A stretch of DNA of 64,000 bases, from NCBI GenBank assembly GCA_037355855.1, contig CM074767.1, positions 1,116,001 through 1,180,000 of the forward strand. The letters are read 5' to 3'. Positions within the stretch are counted from its first letter, which is position 1, and every line of letters starts with the position of its first letter. Below the pieces are notes generated by a model. That model saw only the letters and a list, made by a program, of their open reading frames with translations, was not told the origin of the DNA and did no database searches. Below, piece after piece: positions 20,761-31,231 of the stretch. The stretch comes from Pseudo-nitzschia pungens (Eukaryota > Bacillariophyta > Bacillariophyceae > Bacillariales > Bacillariaceae). The position numbers were made by a program, and so were the translations under genes.

Positions 20761-21271
20761 TACTACGGAATTCCTATCAGCTGATCCCCCCCATTTTTAA
20801 TCAGATTAACTTGGGGAGTTTAGGGCAATTTGACCTTCGTCTGGTGGTAGATTTTTCTACACGGCTCTATAGAGCATCTCCAAGGCAACTCGTTGAGAAA
20901 TCTCTCCAGTACTAATTCTACATGATATTGTTCAAAATTACATTTTGGCTCCTACTCAACCAATCTTGACTTGATAACACCAGATAAACCAACTCTGGGC
21001 ACAAGGGTTGGATGGACATGGGTGGCATGATTACAAGTCCATTGCAACTGCTTCCAATTCAATGACCATGGTCAGGAGGAGTTGTAGCCTAATTTGTACA
21101 TGAATTTGAGTAGAAAATTAGCACCAGAGTTTCTTTCTGGGAAATGACAGAGTCGTGTAGTAGACTCCAGTAGAAAAATGTACCACCAGACGAAGGTCAA
21201 ATTGCCCTAAACTCCCCGAGGAGTTAATCTGATTAAAAATGGGGGGATCAGCTGATAGGAATTCCGTAGTA
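20761..21271. mobile_element. 511-bp MITE-like element with about 105-bp terminal inverted repeats
   Basis: Both ends begin TACTACGGAATTCCTATCAG and the inverted repeats stay nearly identical for about 105 bp (20761-20868 against 21165-21271), including a run AGTTTAGGGCAATTTGACC on the left. The ends start and finish with TA, consistent with a TA target duplication as in Tc1/mariner-type elements, but I cannot prove the target site. The interior of about 300 bp has no open frame. The first 25 bp are shared with three 95-bp elements in this window. Confidence 0.85.
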
Positions 21272-21907
21272 CTCCTATTTGTTATCTGTTGTTCTGGTAA
21301 GTTACGAGTAACAGGTAAGGTTACAAGTATGTAAAAGGTAATTTACCTTACCTTACAAGGTAAGACTTTTAAATTAATTTGCTTCTTTCCAGTAAGGTTA
21401 GTTATCAACCAAATCATAATTATTTGCTCCTCTAAAAAAAATCAGTTTTCGACTTCCTGGACTGGAAGGAATAGCGACTCTAGTAGCGACTCTAGCGACA
21501 CGGGTTGCATATCAAGTGAGGTCCCTCGCGACCAAACCTCGCTGATTTTGAAGTTCGGAGCAAAGATTCCGCTTAATTCGTAGAATTATTCATATTTTTT
21601 TGTCACACGAAACCATACGGGTAGAGCTACGAGTACTTGTACCTCTAGAGAATGAATACTCCTACCGGCATGGAGTTTTTGCGACTGCCAAGACTCACAC
21701 ATCCATCCAACATATTACGTGACATATACGTAACTTCATGAAGGCCTAATTATGACTGTCTCACTTTTGAAATGAGCGATCCGATCCTTACAGAGAATTT
21801 TTTTTGATCACAAACAAACACAAAAATACGACGTACCCGTACGAGTATCCAGAGCTCAACAGCATATTCTGTAATTCACAAATTTATAAAATAGAACGAG
21901 AATCAAC
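21272..21907. other. Intergenic region, TAAGGTTA-type motifs; no gene seen
   Basis: 21315-21370 contains several GTAAGGTTAC/GTAACCTTAC repeats, some inverted. The remainder is AT-rich 5' flank of the membrane-protein gene. If that gene has an extra 5' exon encoding a signal peptide it should be here, but I could not identify one. Confidence 0.45.
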
Positions 21908-23365
21908 ATGAAGGTTACTTTTGATAAGACTGCCAACAGAGCCAAGCCCGTTCGCGGCGAAAAAAACAGTGCGAAAAAACTTTTTCGAAATGCTCGGCGT
22001 GTTCAGCAAAAGAACTACTATTACAGTGCTTACGGGTACGGGGGTGGTCAAGGAGACATGAACGAAGCTTGGTATCTGGCAGAGTACTCGTTGAAGATGG
22101 TTTCCTGCCTTCAAGGCGAACAATCGATCAATTATGAACGCGGAGAAATCGAACCCAGCACGGTTATTTTCCGGCTCTGTCCCAAGGATACCTGCAGTGC
22201 AAATTCCACCATGGGATGTGATTCCGGATTTGGAGATTTTGCGGTGGGAATCAACACATTCACCGAAGCCTACACAGAGAGCGTAAAAGACTCCTACAAC
22301 AGTGGCATGCAATTCTACAACTCTCAATACGGTGAATTCAATGTGGAAGAGTACACCAAGGAATGTCGTCGTTTCGAGGAAGGTGAAGGCCAAGGCCAGC
22401 GAAACGGGTACTACGGTGGTTACAACGGCGGTTACAACGGTGGCTACGACGGTGATTACGACAATGACGGAAACAATGGTGGTTACAAGAATGGATATTT
22501 CGGCTATTCCTATGTTGGTGTTGCGTGTACGTCGGATGGGAAAGGTATTCGATTGGCCTCTTTTAGCGATCAGGTAAGACATTAGAAAGTTGTGGTTCTG
22601 CAGAGTGATTCTTTCCCTGGATTGACGCGAAACAAATCTACAATTCTCGAATCGTTTTCGTTCTGCTGACTCTTTCCCATTTATCATTTTATATCTACAC
22701 AGTATTGCACGCAAGAGTCGTCAACTTCCTTCGCTGAGACACATTATGGAATTGAACTCCCCTACACCGATGGGGGCCTCGTTCCCGATGAGTGTATGGA
22801 TTGCATGCAAATGAATGACAACTATGAATACGAAATAAGTGAAATATGCAAAAAGACATACGAAGACGCGTCTTACCGTTGCGAAGAAAACATGGAGTCC
22901 TTCAATAATTATTATGGAAAAAACAACCAAGGATGCGACTATATGAGTTCCAAATTAACCTCGGAATCCACAACTGATACTAGCGCCTCGAATTCCCCGT
23001 CAAACTTTTTCACGGTACAATCAGAAAGCACAAAACTAGCTGCGGAATACATTGCTGTGCTTGTCGTGGCAGGTCTGGTAGGTGCAGGCCTTGTCATTTT
23101 CTTCTCCAAGAAAGCAGTCCGCTCCGTGCAAGCGCGAAAGCGATCCGGTAAGTCCCTAGCTTCAGACGACGGGTTTTTCAACGATGGAGAAAGAGAGTCC
23201 AGCCCGGGATTCTGGCAATCTATGAAAGAAAAGGTCCACGATGCAACCAGCAAGATCAAAACAATGACCAGCGGCGAATGCAATGAATACAATCAAATGA
23301 ACGATGACGCAACCCAAACCACTAGCAATGTCGATCTAAGAGCTTTCTCTAGCGCAGAAGCTTAA
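21908..23365 (+). CDS. Single-pass membrane protein, Cys-rich, Gly/Tyr-rich repeat (two exons)
   Basis: Exon 1 is 21908-22573 and exon 2 is 22703-23365, joined in phase 0 to give 442 residues. Exon 1 holds a basic N-terminus, a domain with ECxx-type cysteines (MVSCLQGEQ, IFRLCPKDTC, GCDSGFGDFAVGINTF) and a GGYNGGY-type repeat near residues 165-200. Exon 2 starts YCTQESS and continues with CMDCM, ICKKTYEDASYRCEE, then a transmembrane helix at about 336-358 (EYIAVLVVAGLVGAGLVIFF) and an acidic cytosolic tail. I have seen this arrangement as a family in diatoms, where it normally has an N-terminal signal peptide. None is visible here, so an upstream exon may be missing. Function unknown; cell-surface or vesicle location inferred. 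Confidence 0.8.
22574..22702 (+). other. Intron, 129 bp, GTAAGA...CAG
   Basis: The donor is CAG|GTAAGA and the acceptor TATCTACACAG|TAT. Removing it joins two frames in phase 0 and restores the Cys-rich domain, while reading through meets a TAG within nine bases. Confidence 0.88.
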
Positions 23366-23810
23366 GGAGGCGACGAACACCTGCTCTTGTGGTAATGTCG
23401 CGATCAATACCAGACTATATGTTGTACATATTAAGTAAGATTTTGTGAAAAGATTTTTCGTAGTGCCATTGTTCCGTCGACTGTCTTTGCGCAGAGAAAA
23501 GCTTTCGCGTTACCTCCTTCATCGGGCCATTGTAGTAACCTGCTTTGGAACACTTTTACATGATCACACTATCGAGTGACATGCAACAACACAATGGATT
23601 CGCACGATGTGTAATCATTGGGAAGAAAGTACGAGTAAGATTACTTCGATTAAAAATTATCAAAGCGATCATCGCGGGAATTTTTTGGGGCTGGTTTCGT
23701 TGTCAGATCCTTTACAAAGGAGGTCGTTTCAAAGCGAAGATTGGACTCTTCTTGGGCAGGAAAATCGTTGATTCATTCGATAGCTGCGAAGTTTTTTCGA
23801 CAGTTGCGCA
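23366..23810. other. Intergenic region between convergent genes
   Basis: This is the 3' flank of two convergent genes. I see no gene, repeat or RNA in it. Confidence 0.5.
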
Positions 23811-25922
23811 TCATTCGTGTTTGATCGACCACTGTTGCCTCGTTTCGACGCCGGAAGCATCCGTAGTGTCCAAGTTTGACGTTGCACTGGCATTTGTAGC
23901 TGTACTGTTATCTACAACCTCTGCACCCACTACCGTGGTTTGCTCTTCGTCGTCTCGGTGTTGCTGTTGCTGTTGCCGTTGCTTTTTTGACCGGGGATCA
24001 CCGTTTGGGGATACACCGGCGCATGCCGAATCTGCCTTGCGATCTCCCGCCAGCCGGTCCAGAAACGGAAGGACGAAACGCTTTCCGATTCTCTTGACGT
24101 TGTCGGCGGCCCGCTGCCTACGGGATGTTTGCGACGACGTCGTTGGAGACAATGGATCGCCGGTTGTGACTGAATTGACGCTCGACCAACTGCGCAGGCT
24201 GGCGAGGGATTTGCTCCGAGACAGTGCGATTGGGACGTCCCCGGAGACGGTCGGTGACAAGGATTGGGTGGATGCGTGCTGACCGTCACGTGCACTGCTT
24301 TCGTGAGTGCCACTGCTTTCGTTGCTGAACAGCACTCGTTCTTCCTCCCGGTCGGTCGATTCACCCGGCGAGTGATCGGTGTGGGGGGCGCCGCTCCCAC
24401 TCCCGCTTTCACTCCCGCTGTTGGCCCACTGGGCGAACGAATCCCTCGCGCTCCGGACCATGCGGTTCGGGGTCTCGAATTCGGTGCCCAGGACGGAGAC
24501 CCCGCCGGCCATCAGGATGACTCCCAGGGGATGCACCACCATGCCGACCCCGATCATGGCGCCTCCCTTGAGTGCTACACCGGCCTTTTTGGCCTTGGCC
24601 CGCATCCACTGACGCTGGCGGCGGCGACGTCGCCGGCGCAAGAGCTGTTGCTGTCTCTGGGCTTGGTGGTTGTTGTTGCGAACCTCCCAGAGCTTTTTCG
24701 GATTGAGGGCCACAATGTCGACGAGGATGGTGTTCTTGTGTTCTCTGCCTTTGCCATTTCCATTGCCTTTGCTATTGTCGATGGCACGATGCAGCAACAT
24801 ATCGTTGGCGTCTTCCGCCGTGGGGGCGTCGGCCGAGGCGCATATGGGAATGCCGTTGATGGCCAGGACAATGTCTCCCTGATTCAGCACGGAATGTGCC
24901 AGCAGACCGTTGGGATCGATCTTGTCGATTTGCAGATACGAAAATAACGATGGCGAAGTCGATTCTTTCGACTGGGTGACCGAATCAGCATCAGCATCAG
25001 CATCAAGATCGATATCAACACCGGATTCGGAATCGAGGGAGGAAGTGGAAGGGACAACCGGCACTGTCGATGAGGTTGTGGAAACGGTATCAGTGTCGCT
25101 GTCGTTAGCTTTTTCGAGTTCCTCTGTCGCTCTGTGCATCTCGTTGCGATCGCTGCTATCACTTCCACAGTCCCACGTTTCGTTATTGTTTCCGTTCTCG
25201 TTTCCGTTTCCGTTTCCGTTGTCGCTGTCACTGTCGATCTCATTTCCGTCTCTTTCGTTGCTGTTTTCTTCTACTAGTACGCGATGGAATGCCAGCCCAA
25301 TCTTTTTCAGCCACTCGGATCTCACGACATTGTCGGCTCCACCGACGATGCGTTGCCCGTTCCGCATTGCTAGGGAGTTAGAAGCCGGCAGACGGCACAC
25401 CGCGCGTACCACAGCCGAGCGGCACTCGTCGTCGTCGTCGTCTTCATCCTCGTCTTCCTCGTCTTCGCAGTCACCGTTGCCGTCGCTGCTGTTGCCATCG
25501 CTACTACTGCTGCTGGTGCTGTTGCTGCCACGAGCGGATTGCTTCTCCAGGACAAAGGTGACGGGGGCTCCGTCTCGAAAGGTTTCGCTGCTGCCCCAGT
25601 CCAGCTCCCAGTGACCGTCGTCGATGGGATCTTCCGCCAGGACCATTGTCGCCGGGCGGTTGTTGATGGTCTTGAGAATGTCTCCCTCGGCCAGCGGGGA
25701 TCCCCGCAGGAGTCCGTGGGAAGGATGGATGAGGGTGTCGATGACCAGTGAGGTTTCGGCAGTGTTTGTTGGGGTGCCGCCGTCGACGACACCGTTGCTG
25801 CGGTTGCTGCTGCGTTGTGCCAATTTGACTCCGTACGATCGGGATGAATCGTGCACCACCGTCACGCTGAGGATTCCGGCATCCGGCACCAGATCGCGTG
25901 ATCTTTCGGACCGCGAAGGCAT
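23811..25922 (-). CDS. Two-PDZ-domain protein with hydrophobic segment
   Basis: The frame has 703 residues from an ATG (MPSRSERSRD). The first PDZ-like domain (about residues 15-125) has the strand LSVTVVHD, the turn GLLRGSPLAEGDILKTINNRP and a closing strand VTFVLEK. A second one (about 320-400) has YLQIDKIDPNGLLAHSVLNQ, then GDIVLAINGIPI and ILVDIVAL. A very basic stretch (poly-Arg) precedes a hydrophobic Gly-rich segment at about 451-480 (GGAMIGVGMVVHPLGVILMA) that may insert into a membrane as one helix or a hairpin. The C-terminal third is Ser-rich and disordered. PDZ domains bind C-terminal peptides, so a scaffold at a membrane is inferred. Linkers are Asp/Asn repeats. Confidence 0.78.
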   Translation of the reverse strand: MPSRSERSRDLVPDAGILSVTVVHDSSRSYGVKLAQRSSNRSNGVVDGGTPTNTAETSLVIDTLIHPSHGLLRGSPLAEGDILKTINNRPATMVLAEDPIDDGHWELDWGSSETFRDGAPVTFVLEKQSARGSNSTSSSSSDGNSSDGNGDCEDEEDEDEDDDDDECRSAVVRAVCRLPASNSLAMRNGQRIVGGADNVVRSEWLKKIGLAFHRVLVEENSNERDGNEIDSDSDNGNGNGNENGNNNETWDCGSDSSDRNEMHRATEELEKANDSDTDTVSTTSSTVPVVPSTSSLDSESGVDIDLDADADADSVTQSKESTSPSLFSYLQIDKIDPNGLLAHSVLNQGDIVLAINGIPICASADAPTAEDANDMLLHRAIDNSKGNGNGKGREHKNTILVDIVALNPKKLWEVRNNNHQAQRQQQLLRRRRRRRQRQWMRAKAKKAGVALKGGAMIGVGMVVHPLGVILMAGGVSVLGTEFETPNRMVRSARDSFAQWANSGSESGSGSGAPHTDHSPGESTDREEERVLFSNESSGTHESSARDGQHASTQSLSPTVSGDVPIALSRSKSLASLRSWSSVNSVTTGDPLSPTTSSQTSRRQRAADNVKRIGKRFVLPFLDRLAGDRKADSACAGVSPNGDPRSKKQRQQQQQHRDDEEQTTVVGAEVVDNSTATNASATSNLDTTDASGVETRQQWSIKHE

Positions 25923-27064
25923 GGCGGCGTTTGTTTGTTATCGTTCCGTGCAGGCTGTATGAATGGTTCTGGACGAGATTGGATTGTATGAGATGAGATG
26001 AGATGGGATGAGATGAGATGAGATTAGGTGAGATGGGATGAGATACCATTCAATTCAATTCAATTCAATTCAATTCAATTCAATCCATTCGTGTTCGTCC
26101 AAAACGGTAGCAATCCAAGATGGAACCGACTGTGTTGCTTACTGTATGTGGTCTGGTTACGGTAGGTTCGGTATGAACGATGATCGAAACCCTTGCTTTG
26201 ATCCCTCCCGCTACGGTACGGTACAGGTACGGTAGGCTTTGTGTCGTTCACGGGGATCGGTGAGGTTGCCGAAATGGGGAGAGCTCGCTGGGACCAGTCA
26301 CAGATCCCACACGGGAATCGGGATTCTAAGTGTTGCTTTACAAGATTCGATCGGTGACGCAAAGATTAGCCCCAGCGTCCGGTAGGCACGCCATGATTTT
26401 CGGGTTTTGTCGCGGCGCAGTCCGTGAATGAATTTTCTGCTTCATAGTTGGGTCGGGAAGTGCGCCAAGTCGTCACTCCAATCGGATGGGGTGCGCCGTG
26501 AACGGACGTGTTCGGTATTTATCGGCAGAACAGAAACATACCTGTCGTAGGATACGAAGATAGCGTATGTACGTATGGTACGACGTCTTCTCGGTAGTTG
26601 TATTACTTCCTCCGCCCGAACCGACAACCAACCGAAACAAAATCATTGCTCAAACTATTGTTAATGATAATAATAATAATAATATTACGACTACTATTAC
26701 TATCAGTCTTTGAATTGCAACCCAAAGAGGCTATTACGGGTGAGAGTTAATATTGCTGCATTTCCTTGGAGAGCTTTCCCTGATGAGCTCTGTTGCACTC
26801 TGGCTTGGACAGGTTGTTGCTTGTACGCAAAATCGATCGTTTGCGAGCGTGTTCTGTAGTGTACGGTACTAACCACAAACAGTTCGAAAGATCCTCCACT
26901 CCGGCGAGGAATGCGCAGTGCGATGCGCGGTCGTTCCCAGCATGGTTCGGTAAAGCTCCTGCCATACTGTAGCACCGACACGACAGCACAGCACAGCACA
27001 GCACGTCAATTCAATTCAATTCAATTCAATTCAATTCAATCCAATCGAACCGAATCGAATCGAA
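25923..27064. repeat. Intergenic region with pentanucleotide arrays (GATGA)n and (ATTCA)n
   Basis: 25986-26043 is an imperfect (GATGA/GATGG)n array that starts about 60 bp upstream of the PDZ gene's ATG. 26048-26086 is (ATTCA)n. 27007-27040 is a second (ATTCA)n array followed by (GAATC)n to 27065, abutting the stop codon of the DUF1415 gene. Between them are short GTACGGTAC motifs (26210-26235), an (ATA)n run at 26668-26690 and (CAGCA)n at 26983-27003. No gene recognised. Confidence 0.7.
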
Positions 27065-28573
27065 TCAAGACAACGATCCGATCGACAGGGGCAGCTTGCT
27101 CATGGTCCGGGCATTGATCCGTTTCACCCGCGAAACGTCCCGCACCGACAGGGACGCCAGATCGTCGTTCCGGAGAATGTGCACGACCGGAACCGGGGAT
27201 CGATGCATGGCATTGTCCGACAGGGGAGACCGCGCAGAGGCCGCGGCGCCACCGTTTCCGTCGTGCCGAGCGTCGCCACGAGCATCGCGGTCTCGGTCGT
27301 CGCATCCCTCCTCGAGGACCACCCAATCGATCGGAATGTATTGCTCGGCGAACGACAACGGTGTTCCGCAACGGCCGGCTCTCGTCGGTGCGTCGAACCG
27401 CACCTTGATGCGCCGCTGCCCAAAGACCTTCGGCGAGCGCTCGACCACCATCGCGGGGACGGTTTCGGAACTCTTGGCAAACCCGCTCACACCCACGTGG
27501 CACCGGATCGCGCTGCCCTCCCGGATCGTTTCCGGCAATCCCCTCCAGCGCAGAAACTGCGGGTGAAACGCCACCAGCGTGACGCGGGAGAAGGACTCGC
27601 ATTCCGCGATACACTCCTCGCTGTCGTCGTTGTCGTCAACGGCGTTGGAGGAAGCATCCGAAACAGAGGCGGCATTCCGGAACGGGCAGTCGGTACCGGC
27701 GGAAGCGGGGTGTGAGCACTCGTCGTGGGTGCTATCGCGGTGTGGTCCCCGCTTCCGGTCCAAGCCAGCGACGTACCGGTCAAAGGCCGGAAAATTGTTC
27801 TTCCAACCGCGGACGCGGGGGCAAATCACGAGCGTAGTGGTCCACGGCGCCACGGATTCCTCCGTCGTGTCGTCGTCGTTTCCGAGAAGTCGCCGGGCCT
27901 CGCTCGAGATGACCTCGGTCGCTTCCCGCGGAGCAACGGCGTCGCAGACCACGTAGCGGATTCGTCCCTGGCGGTGGGACACCCTGGCCCAGGGACAAAG
28001 ATTGAGGCCGATGGGAATGTTCCGGACCCATTCGCCGACGGTTCGGATCACGCAATTGTCGCACTTGTGTGTAAAACACGATTCGTCGGGGTTCTCGTCG
28101 CCGACGCAGTCGTCGTGTTCGTGTTTTGGCGTTCGAAATCGACGGGCAGAGTCGCAGTTGCATTCGTTGCTATCGGGGCGAAAGCTCTCGCCAACAATCC
28201 GTGCATTCTTCCGAGTTGCCTTCAAAGACGAATTTGACGAAGACGGGCTAGACGGAGAGGAATATACCGACGATCCTTCGTCGCTCTCGTCATATGACCG
28301 TGATGATGATGACGACGATGAAGATGACGACAAGGATCCTTCGTCACTGTTTTCGTCCGAGATGCTGCTACTGTTGTTGCTCCCGCTGTCTAGACTATCG
28401 TTGTCGCCACAATGTTCAGAGATTGGTTGGTTCCGATTCGTTGTAGTCTCCATCGATTCTTCCGAGCTCACCGATTTGCCATCTTTGCCATCATTAATAT
28501 TATTATTATTAATTGTTCCAGAGTCGTCGGTCCGGTTGTTTCTGTTTTCACCCTGCTCCCAATTCGGGTTCAT
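27065..28573 (-). CDS. DUF1415-family protein with long insertions
   Basis: A TTG-initiated extension reaches 28627; the first ATG is 28573, giving 502 residues (MNPNWEQGEN). Residues 1-165 are acidic and Ser/Asn-rich. The domain starts near 172 with VGEWVRNIPIGLNLCPWA, then GRIRYVVCDAV, TTLVICPRV, VTLVAFHPQF and, near the C-terminus, HRSPVPVVHILRNDDL. These blocks, in this order, are the signature of DUF1415 (ivxGLNLCPFA, RxxV, TTLLVxP, FHPxY, RSPyPxxHLLR). Between FHPQF and the last block there is an unusual stretch of more than 100 residues, including SH3-like strands (RRIKVRFDAPTRAG, IPIDWVVLEEG). The biochemical activity of DUF1415 is unknown. Confidence 0.85.
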   Translation of the reverse strand: MNPNWEQGENRNNRTDDSGTINNNNINDGKDGKSVSSEESMETTTNRNQPISEHCGDNDSLDSGSNNSSSISDENSDEGSLSSSSSSSSSSRSYDESDEGSSVYSSPSSPSSSNSSLKATRKNARIVGESFRPDSNECNCDSARRFRTPKHEHDDCVGDENPDESCFTHKCDNCVIRTVGEWVRNIPIGLNLCPWARVSHRQGRIRYVVCDAVAPREATEVISSEARRLLGNDDDTTEESVAPWTTTLVICPRVRGWKNNFPAFDRYVAGLDRKRGPHRDSTHDECSHPASAGTDCPFRNAASVSDASSNAVDDNDDSEECIAECESFSRVTLVAFHPQFLRWRGLPETIREGSAIRCHVGVSGFAKSSETVPAMVVERSPKVFGQRRIKVRFDAPTRAGRCGTPLSFAEQYIPIDWVVLEEGCDDRDRDARGDARHDGNGGAAASARSPLSDNAMHRSPVPVVHILRNDDLASLSVRDVSRVKRINARTMSKLPLSIGSLS

Positions 28574-29366
28574 CCTGCATCCGTGATATAGTCTCTGTTT
28601 CGCCGTTCCATCTATTTGCGACCGCAAATCAACCGGTCACTGCTGAGTTACAATTCGGTAGTTGAGAAGGGGTACCGAATGACATCTCCAATGCTGTATG
28701 ATTGCTATCTTTTCGTCAAATCATCGTCCCCCATTACCTCCATTATCATCGAATTTTGGAAAGACGTCTTCGTTTTCTTTTTCTTTTTTTCAAATCTGCT
28801 GCGGACCATGAAACGTAAGGTTACCGTATGTTTTGGGGCGCGCAAAAGCGAAACGAAAAGAAGGGGCACCTCATCTTGTTGTATTCTGCACCTCTTTGAA
28901 GTAAGATTACTAGGTCTAAACCATAATTTCTTCCTTTGATCTACTACGGTATTCATCCTACGAAAATACCGGTACGTAGTATTAGTATCCTCATCCAAAT
29001 TGTGGTGAAGATTGCAAAATAATCTTACTTCGTAATAAAACAAAAATCGCAAGAAACCAGTAATCTCACGAAGAAAACATGCTCTGTTCAGTTGAACATG
29101 TCACTACCTTGCAGTGCAATATAAATCAGTCCATTTTAGTAGTAGCCATGCTGGCTGTGACTGAATACTACTTCTGCTTCGTGAGGATTCTTGTTCCTCC
29201 TCCTCTTCTTGCTTGGTCCCCAAGAAGTTTTCTTACTAAAATGGTGATGCCAGCAGGACCATGATTTCAGCCGCCGCTTCAGGTTCTATCATATGACGTG
29301 GTCTTACTACCTTCACTGATCCTGCAATTTGGCCATTGAAAGGTGAACTATTATTTACTCTTCTCA
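28574..29366. other. Intergenic region; no gene seen
   Basis: AT-rich flank with GTAAGGTTACCG (28815) and ATACCGGTACGTAGTA (about 28970). Some stretches (29230-29340) look like eroded coding sequence in reverse orientation but have no intact frame. Confidence 0.45.
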
Positions 29367-30262
29367 GGGCCCTCCGGAACTAAATAATTTGCGCGCGCAT
29401 GCAATTTTGTGTCAACTCGGGACTGATTTGTTTTGCGTAAACTTACATTCATTCTCCCCTTTATTTTTTCGTCCCCCTAAAATACGTGGGTTTTTCACGG
29501 TGAAAAAAAACCCACGTTGCATTCGTGGGTTATTCACGGTGAAAAAGAACCCACGAATGAACCCACGTTAACCCACGTTAACCCACAAAAATAACCCATG
29601 AAAACCCACAAAAACCCACGAAATAACCCATGATAACCCACGACTTTTTTCCGTGAACCCACGAACCCACGATTGTGGGTCGTCCTCTCCCGATCGCGGT
29701 GGCGTTTCCGCTAGTGAGCGCTCAGCTCATTTCCGTGAACGAGTTGTGGATGGGAGCGGCGAGTTCCACAGACAGATGACTGGAGAGTGTTTATGTGGGA
29801 CAATTTGAGCAGCCACGTTGCGCCAGTTGTTTACAATACGGTTTTGGACCGGGGAGGAGGAGGACCGACACGATTCGACACGACCCACAATCGTGGGTTC
29901 GTGGGTTCACGGAAAAAAAGTCGTGGGTTATCATGGGTTATTTCGTGGGTTTTTGTGGGTTTTCGTGGGTTTTCATGGGTTATTTTCGTGGGTTAACGTG
30001 GGTTAACGTGGGTTCATATGAACCCACAATAATTCCATTCGTGGGTTTGTGGAGTAACGTGGGTTGAAGTGGGTTTTTCACGGTGAAAAAAAACCCACGT
30101 TGCAACTCGTGGGTTATTGATGGTGAAAAAAAACCCACGTTTTTTACCCCTTAAAAAATTATTTTCCCCCTAGAACCGCACTGTTGTAAAAATTGATTTT
30201 TTTTAACAGGACTCAACACAAAGTGCGGTACGCGCGATTTTTTTTTCAGTTCCGGAGGGCCC
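29367..30262. mobile_element. 0.9-kb foldback element with CCCACG-rich arms
   Basis: The ends are inverted copies of GGGCCCTCCGGAACT (29367-29381 and 30248-30262). Inside, two long arms (about 29490-29690 and 29885-30135) are inverted copies made largely of AACCCACG/CGTGGGTT units, with a central loop of roughly 195 bp. If the termini are read as GGCCC..., CAG flanks both sides, a possible 3-bp target duplication. No transposase frame is present; open frames inside only translate the repeat. It is best described as a foldback or MITE-like non-autonomous element. Confidence 0.88.
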
Positions 30263-31231
30263 AGACTACACGTACACAATCTCCTCCATCAGCGTGTTTA
30301 GAAAGTGCAAAAGTATCTCATCTCATGGCAACTATGTGTACATGCTGGTGAATGCCTTGTACTAATACAACCAAACTGTTGCAAGGGACACCAGCATTAC
30401 TAAATCTCTCAAACATGTGTTGCATGCAGACTAACAACTTCCTTTCACAATCAATTCATTCTGTCTCGCTCCTTAAGGTGTTGCCGACGCAAAGAGTAAA
30501 GACAGAATACCTTCCGTGGTCACAACAACAATGCAATGCCCATGAAAACGGTGGAATTTAGCTGGCAATGATGCGTTGTATAATTATGTGTTGCAGCAAA
30601 ACAATGTCCATCCCGGACCAGACTACGGATGCAGCTTACATCATACTTGCGTTGGCTGCAAATAGGTCGTGTCTGAAATCAGTCCGATTGCATGGGATAG
30701 CAAGGAAAACAATGAAACTCTACGACTAGATTAAGGAGTATTGCTACGGTGCTTTTATCCGATACCAAATTATTCGGAAAATTGTGTTTGCTAGCATGGT
30801 GATAATTCAATATGATAGAAGTAACTTTGCGCATGCGAGTTGAGCATGGATGACTGAACGATTTCCGGTTGCGATGCAATAAAGTGGAGGAGAACATCGG
30901 TATGCGTGTCCGTCTCTCGCGTCTAGCCCCTTTCAATGAACGAACGGAACGATTCCAGAGCAATCGCAATCAACCGGTTCCAGGATTGACGTCTTTTGTA
31001 CCTTTCCATCCTGCACAAAAATATCAGATACACTACCGAATCATGGACCAAATTCTATCGTTTCGTCCACACTTCCCACTCAGTACTTTTTTCTTCTTCC
31101 TCTCAAGTCTCTATGCCCTCTGCTGAATCGTATTGCCCCCTTCCTTCTCGTTTCGATTGCATTACTCGTACTCGTACTTGCACTCGCATTCTCTCGTTCA
31201 CTGATTGCTGTTTTGTACTTCTGATTTTTGG
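30263..31231. other. Intergenic region; nothing recognised
   Basis: Short frames without coding character. A small run of ACTCGTACTCGTACTTGCACTCGCA lies near 31165-31190. Confidence 0.45.

Noticed and set aside
23545..24947. Plus-strand frames of 245 and 227 residues
   Set aside because: They are antisense to the PDZ protein gene and carry no recognisable motif.
29501..29690. Possible telomere-like or CRISPR-like repeat array
   Set aside because: The AACCCACG units are irregular, lack unique spacers and form inverted arms, which fits a foldback element; the setting is eukaryotic.
29787..30067. Plus-strand open frames with GFVGFRGFSWV-like repeats
   Set aside because: They translate the CGTGGGTT units of the foldback element and are not protein-coding.
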